A DNA stretch of 64,000 nt from assembly GCA_011009095.1 (NCBI GenBank), contig VTPC01090436.1, forward strand, positions 1-64,000, read 5' to 3'. The notes below the pieces were generated by a model. That model did no database searches, was not told where the DNA came from, and was given only the letters and a program-made list of their open reading frames with translations. The stretch's first letter is position 1, and each line of letters opens with the position of its first letter. The stretch comes from Ignelater luminosus. Lineage: Eukaryota; Arthropoda; Insecta; Coleoptera; Elateridae. Of the stretch, positions 11,777-22,348 are shown one piece after another. The position numbers and the translations under genes were made by a program.

Positions 11777-12430
11777 TTATTCAAACTTTGATCTTCTTGG
11801 TAAAAATTGTACAGCCTTTTGTCGATAGGATGTTTTTGGTCCTCTTTTAAATGCTCCTGACTTCTTTATACCTAAATACCAACCTAGATGTGCATATTTT
11901 CTTGATAAATATGTATTATATGACCCCAGGAAATCTTCTATAAATACTGTACCTTCTTCCATTATATCTGGCTGAAATACCTTACATGTGTAAAAGAAAA
12001 GGAAAAATTATTTACATTTAAATTAATGTATACCTCCCCATATAATCGGCCCTTCTTATCCATCGCTACATACAATTTTGTAAGGCACCCCTGTATTCTT
12101 ACATGGCCAGCATGTCCAGCAGATATCAGCTCTAGATGGGCTTTTGAAATAAATTTATTTTAATAAATACACACTCATAATTTATTTAGTAGATACTTAC
12201 TGTGTAAATCTTTGTCATCCATAGTCCCTCGCACAGCTCCATCTGCATATACGGCAAGATTATAATTTGTTTTTGAAAATAATTGCATTTTTGTGCCATA
12301 TAGAGGATTCCCAGGTCTAACTCTCCTCAGATTCCTCCAACTATTTGTTCCTAATAAAGATGGATCAGGTGGCCATGTCACATGTGGCTTTAGTTTTGAA
12401 ATGGAAGATTTTTCTGTATCAACTGCACAC
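11777..12430 (-). CDS. Fibroblast growth factor, FGF1-like core, N-terminal exons not found
   Basis: Three minus-strand exons join in phase: 12201-12430, 12034-12140 and 11777-11980 (or from 11971, using a second acceptor that drops VFQ), ending in TAA. The product shows the FGF beta-trefoil core in order: QLFSKTNYNLAVYADGAV, GTMDDKD, LELISAGHAGHVRIQG, LYVAMDKKGRLYG, YNTYLSRKYAHLGWYLGIKK, KRGPKT and QKAVQFLPR. These are secreted or released ligands of FGF receptor tyrosine kinases. The NTY, GWY and KRGPKT spacing resembles FGF1/2 more than FGF8-type ligands. The start is unresolved: the first exon opens at an acceptor (CTTCTAG) with an in-frame stop just upstream, so a 5' exon with any signal peptide lies to the right. 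The gene is convergent with CTC1, 3' ends about 420 bp apart. Confidence 0.85.
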
Positions 12431-13002
12431 CTAGAAGGCAGAAGACTATTTACATTTGATTTATCAATTTATGATGAATATCTGAAATTAGAAAGAGAGC
12501 AAAATTACTGACGAATCAAAATTATTGTTTGTTTACAAAAAACTACAATGTGCAAGTTGCAACTCTAACATGATTAACTTTTTTTTCCAACTTTAGTTAA
12601 CTTGCAGACTATGTAATTTGAAATTAAATTTAACTGATAGTAAAGCGGCAAGGTGTACTTCCACAAAAATTTAATATGTAGTTGGGTGATTAACATTAAT
12701 TGCAATATTTTGTTAGACCGACATAATGTTGGTGACACCTTTAAGTAAGCTGATGTATTTCCTGTAGATTCAAGATCTGAATGGAGGGTTTTTTGGTTTA
12801 TGTTTAGTGTGCTACATGTTACGCGTTATATCTGGTATTCTGACAATTTTGTGACTTGTAAGCATTTCAGCACAGTAATTTTGGGTTTTAACATTCAAAG
12901 AAATAAAGTAAAGATGATACTGAATAACATGGTATTAGAAGTCTTGTTGTCTTGCATACTGACATAATTCTTACAATTTTCTTGTACTCTATATACCGGG
13001 TG

Positions 13003-14336
13003 ATCATTTTAAAACTTTCCACCTTCAATAACTCTTTAATTAGTTAAATTATCAAAAATCACCAAAACACGTCTGGTTATTTATCTTATACATTATTCAA
13101 ATTTAATTAGTCCAGTCAAATTAGGGGTTTTCCCATAAAAGTTCACAAAAGTTTTGATACTTTGTAGGGTTGTTGGAGGAGGTCCCCTGATGTATGAAAC
13201 ATAATTATATTCCCCTCATTTTTGGTGAGCTCACGTAGTTAGAGAGCAAAATCTGTCATTTTTCTAACTTTTTTTTTGTTTTTTGTGAATATCAGAAAAT
13301 ATCGATCTTAGCAAAAAATACGCTCTGTTCAAAATTAAACTAAACAGAATTTCTTACGAAATCCATTCTATTTATTTTTTTCTAGCGATGATTGTTTTCA
13401 AGATAATTGAGTTTGAAATTTGAAGTGGTTTAGGAATTGGTGCAAGAGACTGTCCTTGTACATTCGCTACTCTTTAAAGCTGTGACAATGGAACCTAATT
13501 CTGAATAATATTGTATTATCTGGGTATTCAAAATTTTGAATATGGTTTGAATTTTAGAGGGGGGATGGTACTTTTGGGTACTTGAAAATGACCCTTTTTA
13601 GTTTATAGCAATTTTCTGGAAAGGTACGAAAAGCATGAGAAATGTTACTAGAAAAACAATTAAACTAGATGATTCTTTCGATGAAACAAGATAGTAACAT
13701 TCTAATTTATTACATCTGAAAAGAAACAAGAAATACAGTAAAATTTTTAAAGTACCCCCCCCCCCTCCATATTCAAAATCTTAAATACCCAGATAATACA
13801 ATATTATTTAAAATCAAGCTCCATGGTCATAGCATGTTTGTTTGTTAATAAGACAACATTCAGTTGTTGAGCAATTCTCTAAATCAACGCCTACTTCGGT
13901 TAAATTGCAATGTCGCTTTTTGTGATCATTTTTTTTACCGAACGTAGGGATGTTGTACTTGCTTCAAAGTTCTTTTCATGACGATTTCAAAAATATAGAA
14001 ATCCAATATGGCGCCGATAAGAAAAACAAAAGTTCGACACGATTGCGTAAAACTTAGTAGGCTTAGAATGTTTTCAAGGTCATTTTTGAAGTCGCCATTG
14101 CCCATTACCCCTGTCCTAAGAATTTGATAAATGTATTTCGTACAATAAATAAAATATAGAGGTTTTTAGAAAACGCACATTTTTAGTTTTCGCCCTGTAC
14201 CTCAGTAACTGGATTAGAATTGTAAATCTGGATTGTTAATAAGCACGTAAATGCGCAACTTTTTCCCAGTTTGAACGATCTTGTATCGATTACCGTTTCC
14301 AATATCCCCATGTACCCCATTTTATCCTGGACACCC
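13003..14336. repeat. Large palindromic non-autonomous element
   Basis: The left edge is ACCGGGTGATCATTTTAAAA and the right edge is near TGGACACCCTGTA, the style of the Tc1/mariner-derived repeats in this window. Inside, 13478-13576 and 13740-13843 are inverted copies (both hold TATTGTATTATCTGGGTAT, with ATTTTGAATATGG nearby on one strand). No transposase motif was found. Exact ends are uncertain. Confidence 0.5.
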
Positions 14337-14456
14337 TGTATATACATATATACCGATATTTCGATATGTATCGATATTCCAATATTATATCGATATTCCC
14401 ATATAATCTCGATATTTAGATATTATATCAATATATCGTTATTTATTTATAATTTA
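14336..14456. repeat. Degenerate ATCGATAT-rich simple repeat
   Basis: Repeated TCGATAT/ATATCGAT words at 8-20 bp spacing. A similar cluster appears at about 15178-15320. No function is evident. Confidence 0.55.
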
Positions 14457-15778
14457 AAAGTATAATCTTGAGATAAAAATTTACCATCTCTGACACTTGA
14501 AACCGTTTTGAATTTTAGGTTTTCAGTTATTGTTTAAAGTGAGTTAAAACCAACTTATTACTAATATTATATTTTTATTTGAATAGTTACAATTTTGGCT
14601 ACAATAAATTTTAATATATTATTATTGATTCAAGACACACGAGTACAACAGTTTTGTTAGTTCTATTAAAAATATGCCCTTTAATTCCATTTAACATACA
14701 ATCTTAAGACGAATCAAGCAAACTTAATATTTCAAGATTTCCCATTTTTTGTGTACGATGTATACTAACTGTTACCGAATATTTCGCTTATAAGGGCGAT
14801 AATGGGTACGCCTAAGTAAGACAGAGTATTACAATATCCCCTCGTGTTTAAAAGACGATGCTGAGTGATGGAATGTATTATCCAGTGTTGCATTAGTAAA
14901 ACAAATATGTCTTGGGTATACGCACTTTCTGTGTTAAGGTAGAGCCATAGTCCGTAGCCAATAGTGTAGCGACATTGTCACGGGCCTACGTTCGAAAGTT
15001 CTCTTGACCGAACTATGTTTGTTCGACTAAAACGCCTCGTGTATACGTCCATATACCTCAGTATTTCTTGGATACGCCTTTTGAATTTTTATTTATAGGT
15101 ATACGGCGTATACCCTCCAATACAACACTATATTATCATTATTGTAGTATAGTCGAATTTCCCGGGAACAGGCAATATATCGATTATTACATTGCAAAAG
15201 ATAAACTGAAAACAATAATTTTCTATATACTTTATTGCGTGATCGAGTACTTTCAATATTTTATTGTTTGATCGATATATCGAGTACTATTGATATTTTA
15301 TCGCTTAATCGATAAAACGAATATTTTAAATATTTTCTCAATGCTGATGTTTGATAGTTTTGTGATGGTAAAACAACATTTTACCGACTCTTGTCATTTT
15401 GTATTACCACATCAACGTAGCGTTCGCTCATTGTTGTAACTACGGTTACCAGGTGCAATGACAGTTAACCATTGTAAGAATGTCAGATTTCTAAATGTAA
15501 TATTATTTTTTGCACAATCGGGCGTTTTTGCTAACTTACGAGCCATGTATTGCGGGCGGTAAGTTAATTTTTCCGCCTGCGAGCGGTAAGTAATAAAAAA
15601 ATTTATTTCAAATTTTTATTAATAATAAATGTTTACAAAACTTTAATTTTTTTTAATTTTGAAATTTTGTTTACATGATTCTTAGCGACAGTAATAATAA
15701 AAACAACCACTGCGTTTTTTAATTTTAAAAAATTAATCAATTTGCTTAAATTTTGCAATTTAACTTAGAAACTAGATT

Positions 15779-16320
15779 GTGCAAAAACAAGGGCGTTAGC
15801 CCGAGTTTTGCGTAACCATGTGCGTGCGATAATAGTGTATCCCACGAATTGTGTACAAAATTTTATGTACAACCGTTGAATTTTTTACAAATGGAACCAT
15901 TTTTGCTGCTCTCAGTCATGGACTAACCACTTTCGATCAACATTTTGTGAATATTAATTCAAAGTAGTAACTGAATCTCATTGTTCAAAATGATAGCAAC
16001 GTACTTAGCAACAGTGTAAACAGTAAACAAATTTTGCTTTTTGTAAAATTTTGTGACAGAAAATCATCAGAACAGTTATCAACCGAATTTGATTTGTTTC
16101 ACTGTAAGAGTTGTATTATCAATGTATATAAGAATAATAAATAGCAGATTTCTTTGATTTGTGTGTAATCATTGATGCGCATGCGATTTGAAAATATTAT
16201 CGCACGCGTGCGGTAATCTAAATGTTATTGCACGCGTGCGGTAATCTCAAACATTACGCTATCCCAGTGAGTGCGATTTATAAGATATATCTCACGGTTG
16301 TACATAAATAACTATTATGC
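15779..16320. repeat. Dispersed repeat family R1, copy 1 (longest)
   Basis: Shares long similarity with 32477-32774 and 52557-52955, for example GGGCGTTAGC, GTGTATCCCACGAATTGTG, GGACTAACYACTTTCGATCA and GATAGCAACG. It holds a doubled GCACGCGTGCGGTAATCT motif near 16202-16243 and ends in ATAAATAACTATT, the inverse of the AATAGTTATTTA starting the other copies. No reading frame; probably a non-autonomous DNA element. Confidence 0.75.
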
Positions 16321-16815
16321 ACGACCGGGCCTAAAAGTGACCATTGTGTACCCGTCTAGGGCGTAGACCACACCGCTTAAGGTCGCGGGCTTTAAAGTGC
16401 TAGCAACGGGCTTTAACATAAAGTAAACAGCCCGTCATGTCATTTTACAGGACAATGATTGTTTGCTTTAATTACACGAATCTGGAAACTTCATAGCTAA
16501 CTATCAAAATCTTTATTTCGCTATTTTCATTGAAAGATTTTAAGCATAAGATAAAATACTGTATTCCACTCTTAGTAGATAAACCAAAATTTACTCACTT
16601 ATAAGGGCCCTCGGTAGGCTGCAAAAACAAATGTATACAAAGAAATAATTTTATGCTGTCGACAAACATGGAATTGGACGACAATCTTGTTTTGATGTAT
16701 TGTTGGAAATTTCTAACCGAAAAAATACAGTACCGAAAATGTAACTCTAATCTGAGTGTCCATGGAATTGAAATTGATGTCAAATTTGTTTTGAAAGTTT
16801 TTTATAATTCAAATA

Positions 16816-16956
16816 CAGGTTGTCCCACGACTCGACTGCCATAGATAACTCCTTTACTATTGAGTTTTGGACACAATATGTATTAAGTATTTTTGACTTA
16901 AAATCACCCAAGGAACACATCTTTAAGCTCTGGCAGTCAAGTCGCGGGACACCCTG
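16816..16956. mobile_element. 141-bp MITE with TA duplication
   Basis: The terminal inverted repeats CAGGTTGTCCCACGACT and AGTCGCGGGACACCCTG extend about 30 bp with few mismatches and are flanked by TA (16814-16815, 16957-16958). It is too short to encode a protein and is a typical Tc1/mariner-mobilised MITE. Confidence 0.85.
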
Positions 16957-17005
16957 TATAAATATAAACTCAATACTGTATATTTCTGGTTGTACGGTTG
17001 TAAAA

Positions 17006-17646
17006 GGTCTGTTCGTTTGCTTGCTCTAATCACATTATAGCAGTTTGAGCAACATATTAGGCGTTCGTTTGCGTCAGAGCAACTGCTCGAAAATTGTTCG
17101 TTTGCGTCGAGCAATTAACTCTAGATCACGTCGAGCAAAGAAAAGTTGCTCGATCTCCCAAGGTGGAGCAGCAGAGCATGACCATAAATATATCGCGGGA
17201 AACATAATCACGTATAGTAATTAGTAACCGCTATTCTATGACAGTAACTGTTGCTAAAATGGTGATAATAGATGCAAGTTTACGAGATGTTCAAGATAAT
17301 TATTACGTTTTAGATGGATCTGCTAAGTAACATACGGAAATAAAAGAAGAATATCTAATTCTTGGCGTATTTCATTATCTAGCACAATTTCTTCTACAGT
17401 TAGACCTTTAATCATTGTCTCTCTATATTTTACAATATAATAACTTAGGTACTTTTAAAATCTAAAAAAGTTTAACATAATAGGAGCTCGTTTTTAGGTT
17501 AGAAATAGCCGATTATTTTGCCGTTTAAAAAAAAGTCGTTCGTTTGCTTAAAATGGAGTAAAGTGCTTGAACCTGCTCTCTTTAGTCACGTGACAATGCT
17601 CGACTGCCTCTGCTTGAAGCAAATTGAGCAAGCAAACGAACAGACC
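17006..17646. mobile_element. TIR element with GGTCTGTTCGTTTGCTTGCTC ends
   Basis: The first 21 bases are matched by a perfect inverted copy at the right end. Subterminal GAGCA/TGCTC words are repeated many times (17085-17170), as in subterminal transposase-binding repeats. The flanks are AAA and TAA, so a three-base duplication is possible but not clean. No transposase is visible, and the superfamily is undetermined. Confidence 0.75.
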
Positions 17647-17920
17647 TAATGTATTTGCATGACCGTCTAGATTTCTAGAATGTTGTCGAATGTGTAGGGA
17701 TACGAGCCGCCTAATAGTAGGCAACCCAACATACTTGGGCGTAATTATAATCTTCTATCATGTCGATTTTACAAAAAAAAGTGAACGTTCTACAGAAAAC
17801 CGACTGCATCTTTGTAATGCATCTCGAATATTGTGCAAAAGGCGTCTCTTGAAAATCGTCTTTTCTTCATGTTTTTTAAAAGACGTAATATAGGGAGAAT
17901 CACTATTCAAATGCAATATA

Positions 17921-19659
17921 CAGGGTGTTTGGTTCACCGCCGTATATCCGAAAAGGGGTGGTAGAAGACATGATTTGGAACTTATCTAACCTAATATACA
18001 AAGTGTTACGGTTTTTGAGATATTGTCATTTTTCATAATTTCATCCAATTGGACGTATTTCCCCATTAAAATATGAACACCGCACTACTGCAAACTTTTA
18101 ATTTGAAGGTAATGATAATTTTATAATCTTTCATAACTAGTCAATCGATTTAAGTCATTTCCATCCATTCCTACAAGTGATTAAACAAATTAGACCCGGA
18201 GAAAGTTAAAAAAATCATGACTCTAAAATTTAACTTTTACTTCATAAGGCTATAAAAAAGAAAAATCCAATGGGTAGTTATGTTCAATCATTTTTAAAAA
18301 CATCCTTGTTCTTTGCCCTTTAAAATGACATATCATACTTTTAACCACCTGCAGATTCTTAGGGGAGCCGTTTGGCCACACAAAAGCAAACACTTGATAA
18401 CACGTTATTGGTTGTAGGTCTGGCTTCATAACCATTGGTGGTGTTGATTTTTGCATTTTCAATCTTTAATTTTGTGATTTTTGCGTGTTGCAAGTCCGTA
18501 TCAGTTTGCGTTGAACTCCACGTTTATTGCAAGCGTTTAATTAGACTATCAAAAAGCTTTGAACCTACATTGAATTACACTTGTTTAATTGGACTATTAA
18601 ATAGTGATGGTCCTCAGACATAATAACCCGAGGGTGTCAAATACGGTGATCGAGCAGGCCATATTATTGGCTCGTTTCGCCCTATCCATCTTTTGGGAAA
18701 GTTGGCATTTAAAAAATTTTTACAGAACAATTTGAACGATATTTTAGATGAAGTGCCACTAGATGGGATCCGACAAATGATTTTTCAAAACGATGGATCC
18801 CCTGCCTACTATCGGATAGCCGTAAGAGACTTTTTAAATGCCAACTTTCTTAATAGATGGATAGGGCGAAACGGGCCGATAATATGACCTGCTCGATCAC
18901 CAGATTTGACGCCCTTGGGTTATTATGTCTGTGGGCCGTCACTATTTAATAGTCCAATCAAACAAGTGTAATTCAATGTAGATTCAATGCACTTTAATAG
19001 TGCAATTCAACGATTGCAATAAAACGTGGGGTTCAACGCAATCTGATACGGAGCTGCAACGTGCAGAAATCACAAAATTAACGATTGAAAATGCAAAAAT
19101 TAACACCACCAATGGTTATGAAGCCAAACCTACAACTAATAACGTGTTATCAAGTGTTTGATTTTGTGTAGCCAAACGGTTCCTTTGTATTCAAGTCGCC
19201 TGTTAGTCCTAAGAATCTACAGGTGGTTAAAAGTGTGATATGTCATTTTAAAGGACAAAGAACAAGCATGTTTTTTAACATGTTTGAACATAATTATCCA
19301 TTGAACTTTTCTCTTTTATAGCGTTATAAAGTAAAAGTTAAATTTTAGAGTTATAATTTTTTTAACTTTCTCCGGGTGTAATTTGTTTAATCACTTGTAG
19401 GAGTGGATGGAAATGACTAAAATGGATAGAGTAGCTATGAAAGATTATAAAATTATCAATACCTTTAAATTAAAAGTTTCCAGTAGTGCGGTGTTCACAT
19501 TTAAAAGGGGGAAATACGTCCAATTGAGTAAAATTATGAAAAATGACAGTATCTCAAAAACCGTGAGACTTTGTATAATAGTATATTAGGTTAGATAAGT
19601 TCCAAATCATGTCTTCTACCACCCCTTTTCGGATATACGGCGGTGAACCAAACACCCTG
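17921..19659 (+). mobile_element. Giant palindromic Tc1/mariner derivative with a transposase remnant at its centre
   Basis: The two halves are inverted copies over about 750 bp each: left arm from CAGGGTGTTTGGTTCACC to about 18680, right arm from about 18855 to GGTGAACCAAACACCCTG. TA flanks lie at 17919-17920 and 19660-19661. The unique centre (18693-18887 and on) encodes a transposase fragment with FQNDGSPAYY, RDFLN, RWIGRNGP and, after a stop, ARSPDLTPLGYY, which are the second and third acidic motifs of a DDE transposase. The left arm carries an inverted copy of the latter part, so the palindrome arose by duplicating the 3' part of an autonomous element. It cannot encode a whole transposase. 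Confidence 0.88.
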
Positions 19660-20578
19660 TATATTTCTTAGACAGCTCCCTGTGAAAATTGTCGTATCGA
19701 CTGCAGCAGCCTACTCATAACAACCTATGAAAGTTGAAATTATCAACACTAAAATATTGTTACTTTCATATCGTAACAGCAAAAAGTTTTGAAAAGATTT
19801 GGACATAATGTTGGGGTCGTCTAAAAAATAGTGTTCATGACTCGTTCGAAAGTGCTATATCGCAGTGTGAATTTTCGAACTCGGCTAGCGCCTCGTTCGT
19901 AAATCTTTACACTCGCACGACGCTGGATTGATTAGCTACAAGATCGATTGGGCGCTGATAATTGCTTGGCCGCGTAGGCTATGGTGAAGAGTTGTTCTCA
20001 CTGAGATGAGAATCATGACGTCGGTTTCCGTTATAACTGGACTATTCATTTATTTATTATATGCTTTCTGTTATGATTTATGAGTAGTGTAGGTGCATTA
20101 ACATTGCTGATTTATCTAATTTTGTTTCGCTCCCAATCAACTGCACTCAATCGTCATAGAGTCGCTTATCCATGTACAGATACAGGAAAAACAACTTTCT
20201 TCATACTAAGTAGTACGTATACACAAGAAGGAAAAATACCTAATACTAATACATATTTAAAATCAAATGAATAATAAGGTTATAATAACGTGATATGCTT
20301 ATAATTACTAAAGAAATTGAAGGATATATACAATATATATGCCTTGTCAGCAAAAAAGACTCTTGAGGACTGTCTTGTTTAACCGAAAATATAAAGAAAC
20401 TTCTTCAAGAGGTTTTAAGAAAAACCGTGTACATACTAAAACTAATAAGCAAAGCCTCGTAAATTCTTGAGAAATCAACAGTAAAATTGCAAATAACTGT
20501 TTTTAATGGCCTTTTTTTATTAGGTTTGCTATTATTAGTAATTTAATTAAAAACTGGATGCCAGATTCTGACGTAATT
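19660..20578. other. Gene-free stretch
   Basis: Ordinary AT-rich sequence with only chance open frames. No paired repeats or gene motifs were recognised. Confidence 0.4.
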
Positions 20579-20920
20579 TTAAGTTTTGATTTTAACTTTG
20601 ATGCAATAAATTATATTTGGAAGTTTTCCTGTAGAACAGTGATTCCTAACTTTTCTTAATACTGGCCAAGTTCTCTTTAAGAATTTTATTATGAAATGGA
20701 TATCTATAGGTGACTTTCTTATACCTATTTCCAAATATGCTCTTACGTTTACATTTGTATTGCACCCTGTTACAGTCATCTGCTACTGATCGGCGACGTG
20801 GAGAGCACTCTTGATGTTGAAATCTGCTGCTATAGACTTAATAGTAAAAATGATCTCTGTTAGACTAAAGCCTTGAATGTTTAAATCACGTTTTTTTATA
20901 TAATCTCTTTTAAATATCAT
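20579..20920 (-). pseudogene. Unidentified coding relic with one in-frame stop
   Basis: A frame opening with ATG at 20920 reads protein-like sequence (RDLNIQGFSLTEII, IKSIAADFNIKSALHVADQ), meets TAG at 20783-20785, then continues in the same frame with MTVTGCNTNVNVRAYLEIGI and IDIHFIIKFLKRTWPVLRK to a stop at 20579. I do not recognise the family. Length, composition and the single nonsense codon suggest a decayed gene or transposon protein rather than chance. Confidence 0.35.
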
Positions 20921-21164
20921 AACTTTATTTAAACGGAAAGTTTCAATAAACTTGCAAAGCATTTTTAAAATATTTCAACATTTCTAGTGTTTGAATTAAT
21001 ATGTTGTATTCTTTTTTGATAATTCTTACTATTTATCTCTTCGAATCTAAATTTACATTATGCTATCCTGCTTTCCAAACAGTGAAGATTTAAAGACTTA
21101 ATTTTCACACATGTTAATGAAGCTCATAAATAACTCATCTATTTTTAGTAATATATTAGTCACT

Positions 21165-21420
21165 TTACCATTCTACTCCTCGTTTTGTGCGGGTGAATGA
21201 TGCACCATCATCCTGTATGTCTTCATCACTGTCACTACTACTATCCAGATTTTCGTGGTTCATTATGTTTTTAATCCTTTTTTTTTGTTGTCTTGAATGA
21301 ATGCTTACTTTTTTGTGACAGTTTATCTTTCACAGCTAACACTTTATTAGAGAGACCTTTCATAAACTTAATATGCTCTCATTAAATTTCTGATGTATGT
21401 TTCATACAGTAATTGGCCAT
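21165..21420 (-). pseudogene. Unidentified coding relic with acidic serine-rich C-terminus
   Basis: The minus strand reads MANYCMKHTSEI, two stops, then EHIKFMKGLSNKVLAVKDK and a lysine-rich run. At an A9 run (21280-21288) the frame must drop one base to continue as IKNIMNHENLDSSSDSDED to RTKRGVEW and a stop at 21165. It may be the 5'-ward part of the same relic as 20579-20920, which lies downstream on this strand. No family is recognised. Confidence 0.35.
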
Positions 21421-22348
21421 TATGCAAATTTTAATATGCTCATATAACACTAATACTCTTTTACAGTGGCAGCTAGCAAAGAGACTAACACACTCAAATC
21501 GAAACCAACAGTTTCTAAATTATAAAGTTCCGGATATATTAATAGAGCATGTTACGGAAGACCGACACTGTTTAATATTTTCTAGGCATATCATAAAAAT
21601 AAAATATGGAATTCAAAGTGTGGGAGTATATTAAGGAAACTACCTAATACACTTTCCGTTGCTATAAATATTTTGCTTATTAAGAGTTTATAAAGTTGTT
21701 ATTTAAGTTAATTTTCAATGTGAGAAATGTGTAGGTATTCTGGATTATTACTGTTTGACCCGTTTAAGAATTTATTTATGTTTGAATTTATAGTGTTTTT
21801 CTGCTTTGCAGTATACATTTGTTATTACTGATATTCAAACAGAATATGGTTCGCTTGAAAATTACAGAAAAAAGTTTTGTTTTATGAATTATTAGTAATA
21901 ATTTATAAAACACGTAAATACGTACTTAGCATTCCCGTTTAGATTATATCAAAAGTTCGAAATTGCAAGCAATTTGTAAGTTTTACTTTTTAAGTTACAA
22001 GTTCAGAGGAAGACAGATAAAAGTAATCTGTTTATCATTTTCAACTTGAATGGATTATAAATAGGTTTGTATAAATAAAAAGTAAAAAACTAGTACGTGA
22101 TGTATAAATAACATAAAATACATGTTTGTAGGATATAAAATGGTTTGAATTTCTGCTTTATTTCAACCTCAACCGTTTCAACCAACCAAACTACTTGCAG
22201 CACCTGCGTATGCGTACAAGTAAATTACTGTTATTTTAAAACCTAACCTCAAAAAAAACATAAAAACAGTAATTACTGGAGAATACGTTTTTTCAAAAGA
22301 AAAGAACTTTAATACGCTTAATACCATATTATTTACTACTACTAAAAG

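Noticed and set aside
12293-12511. Plus-strand frame of 72 codons
   Set aside because: Antisense to the FGF exon, which has clear family motifs and splice sites.
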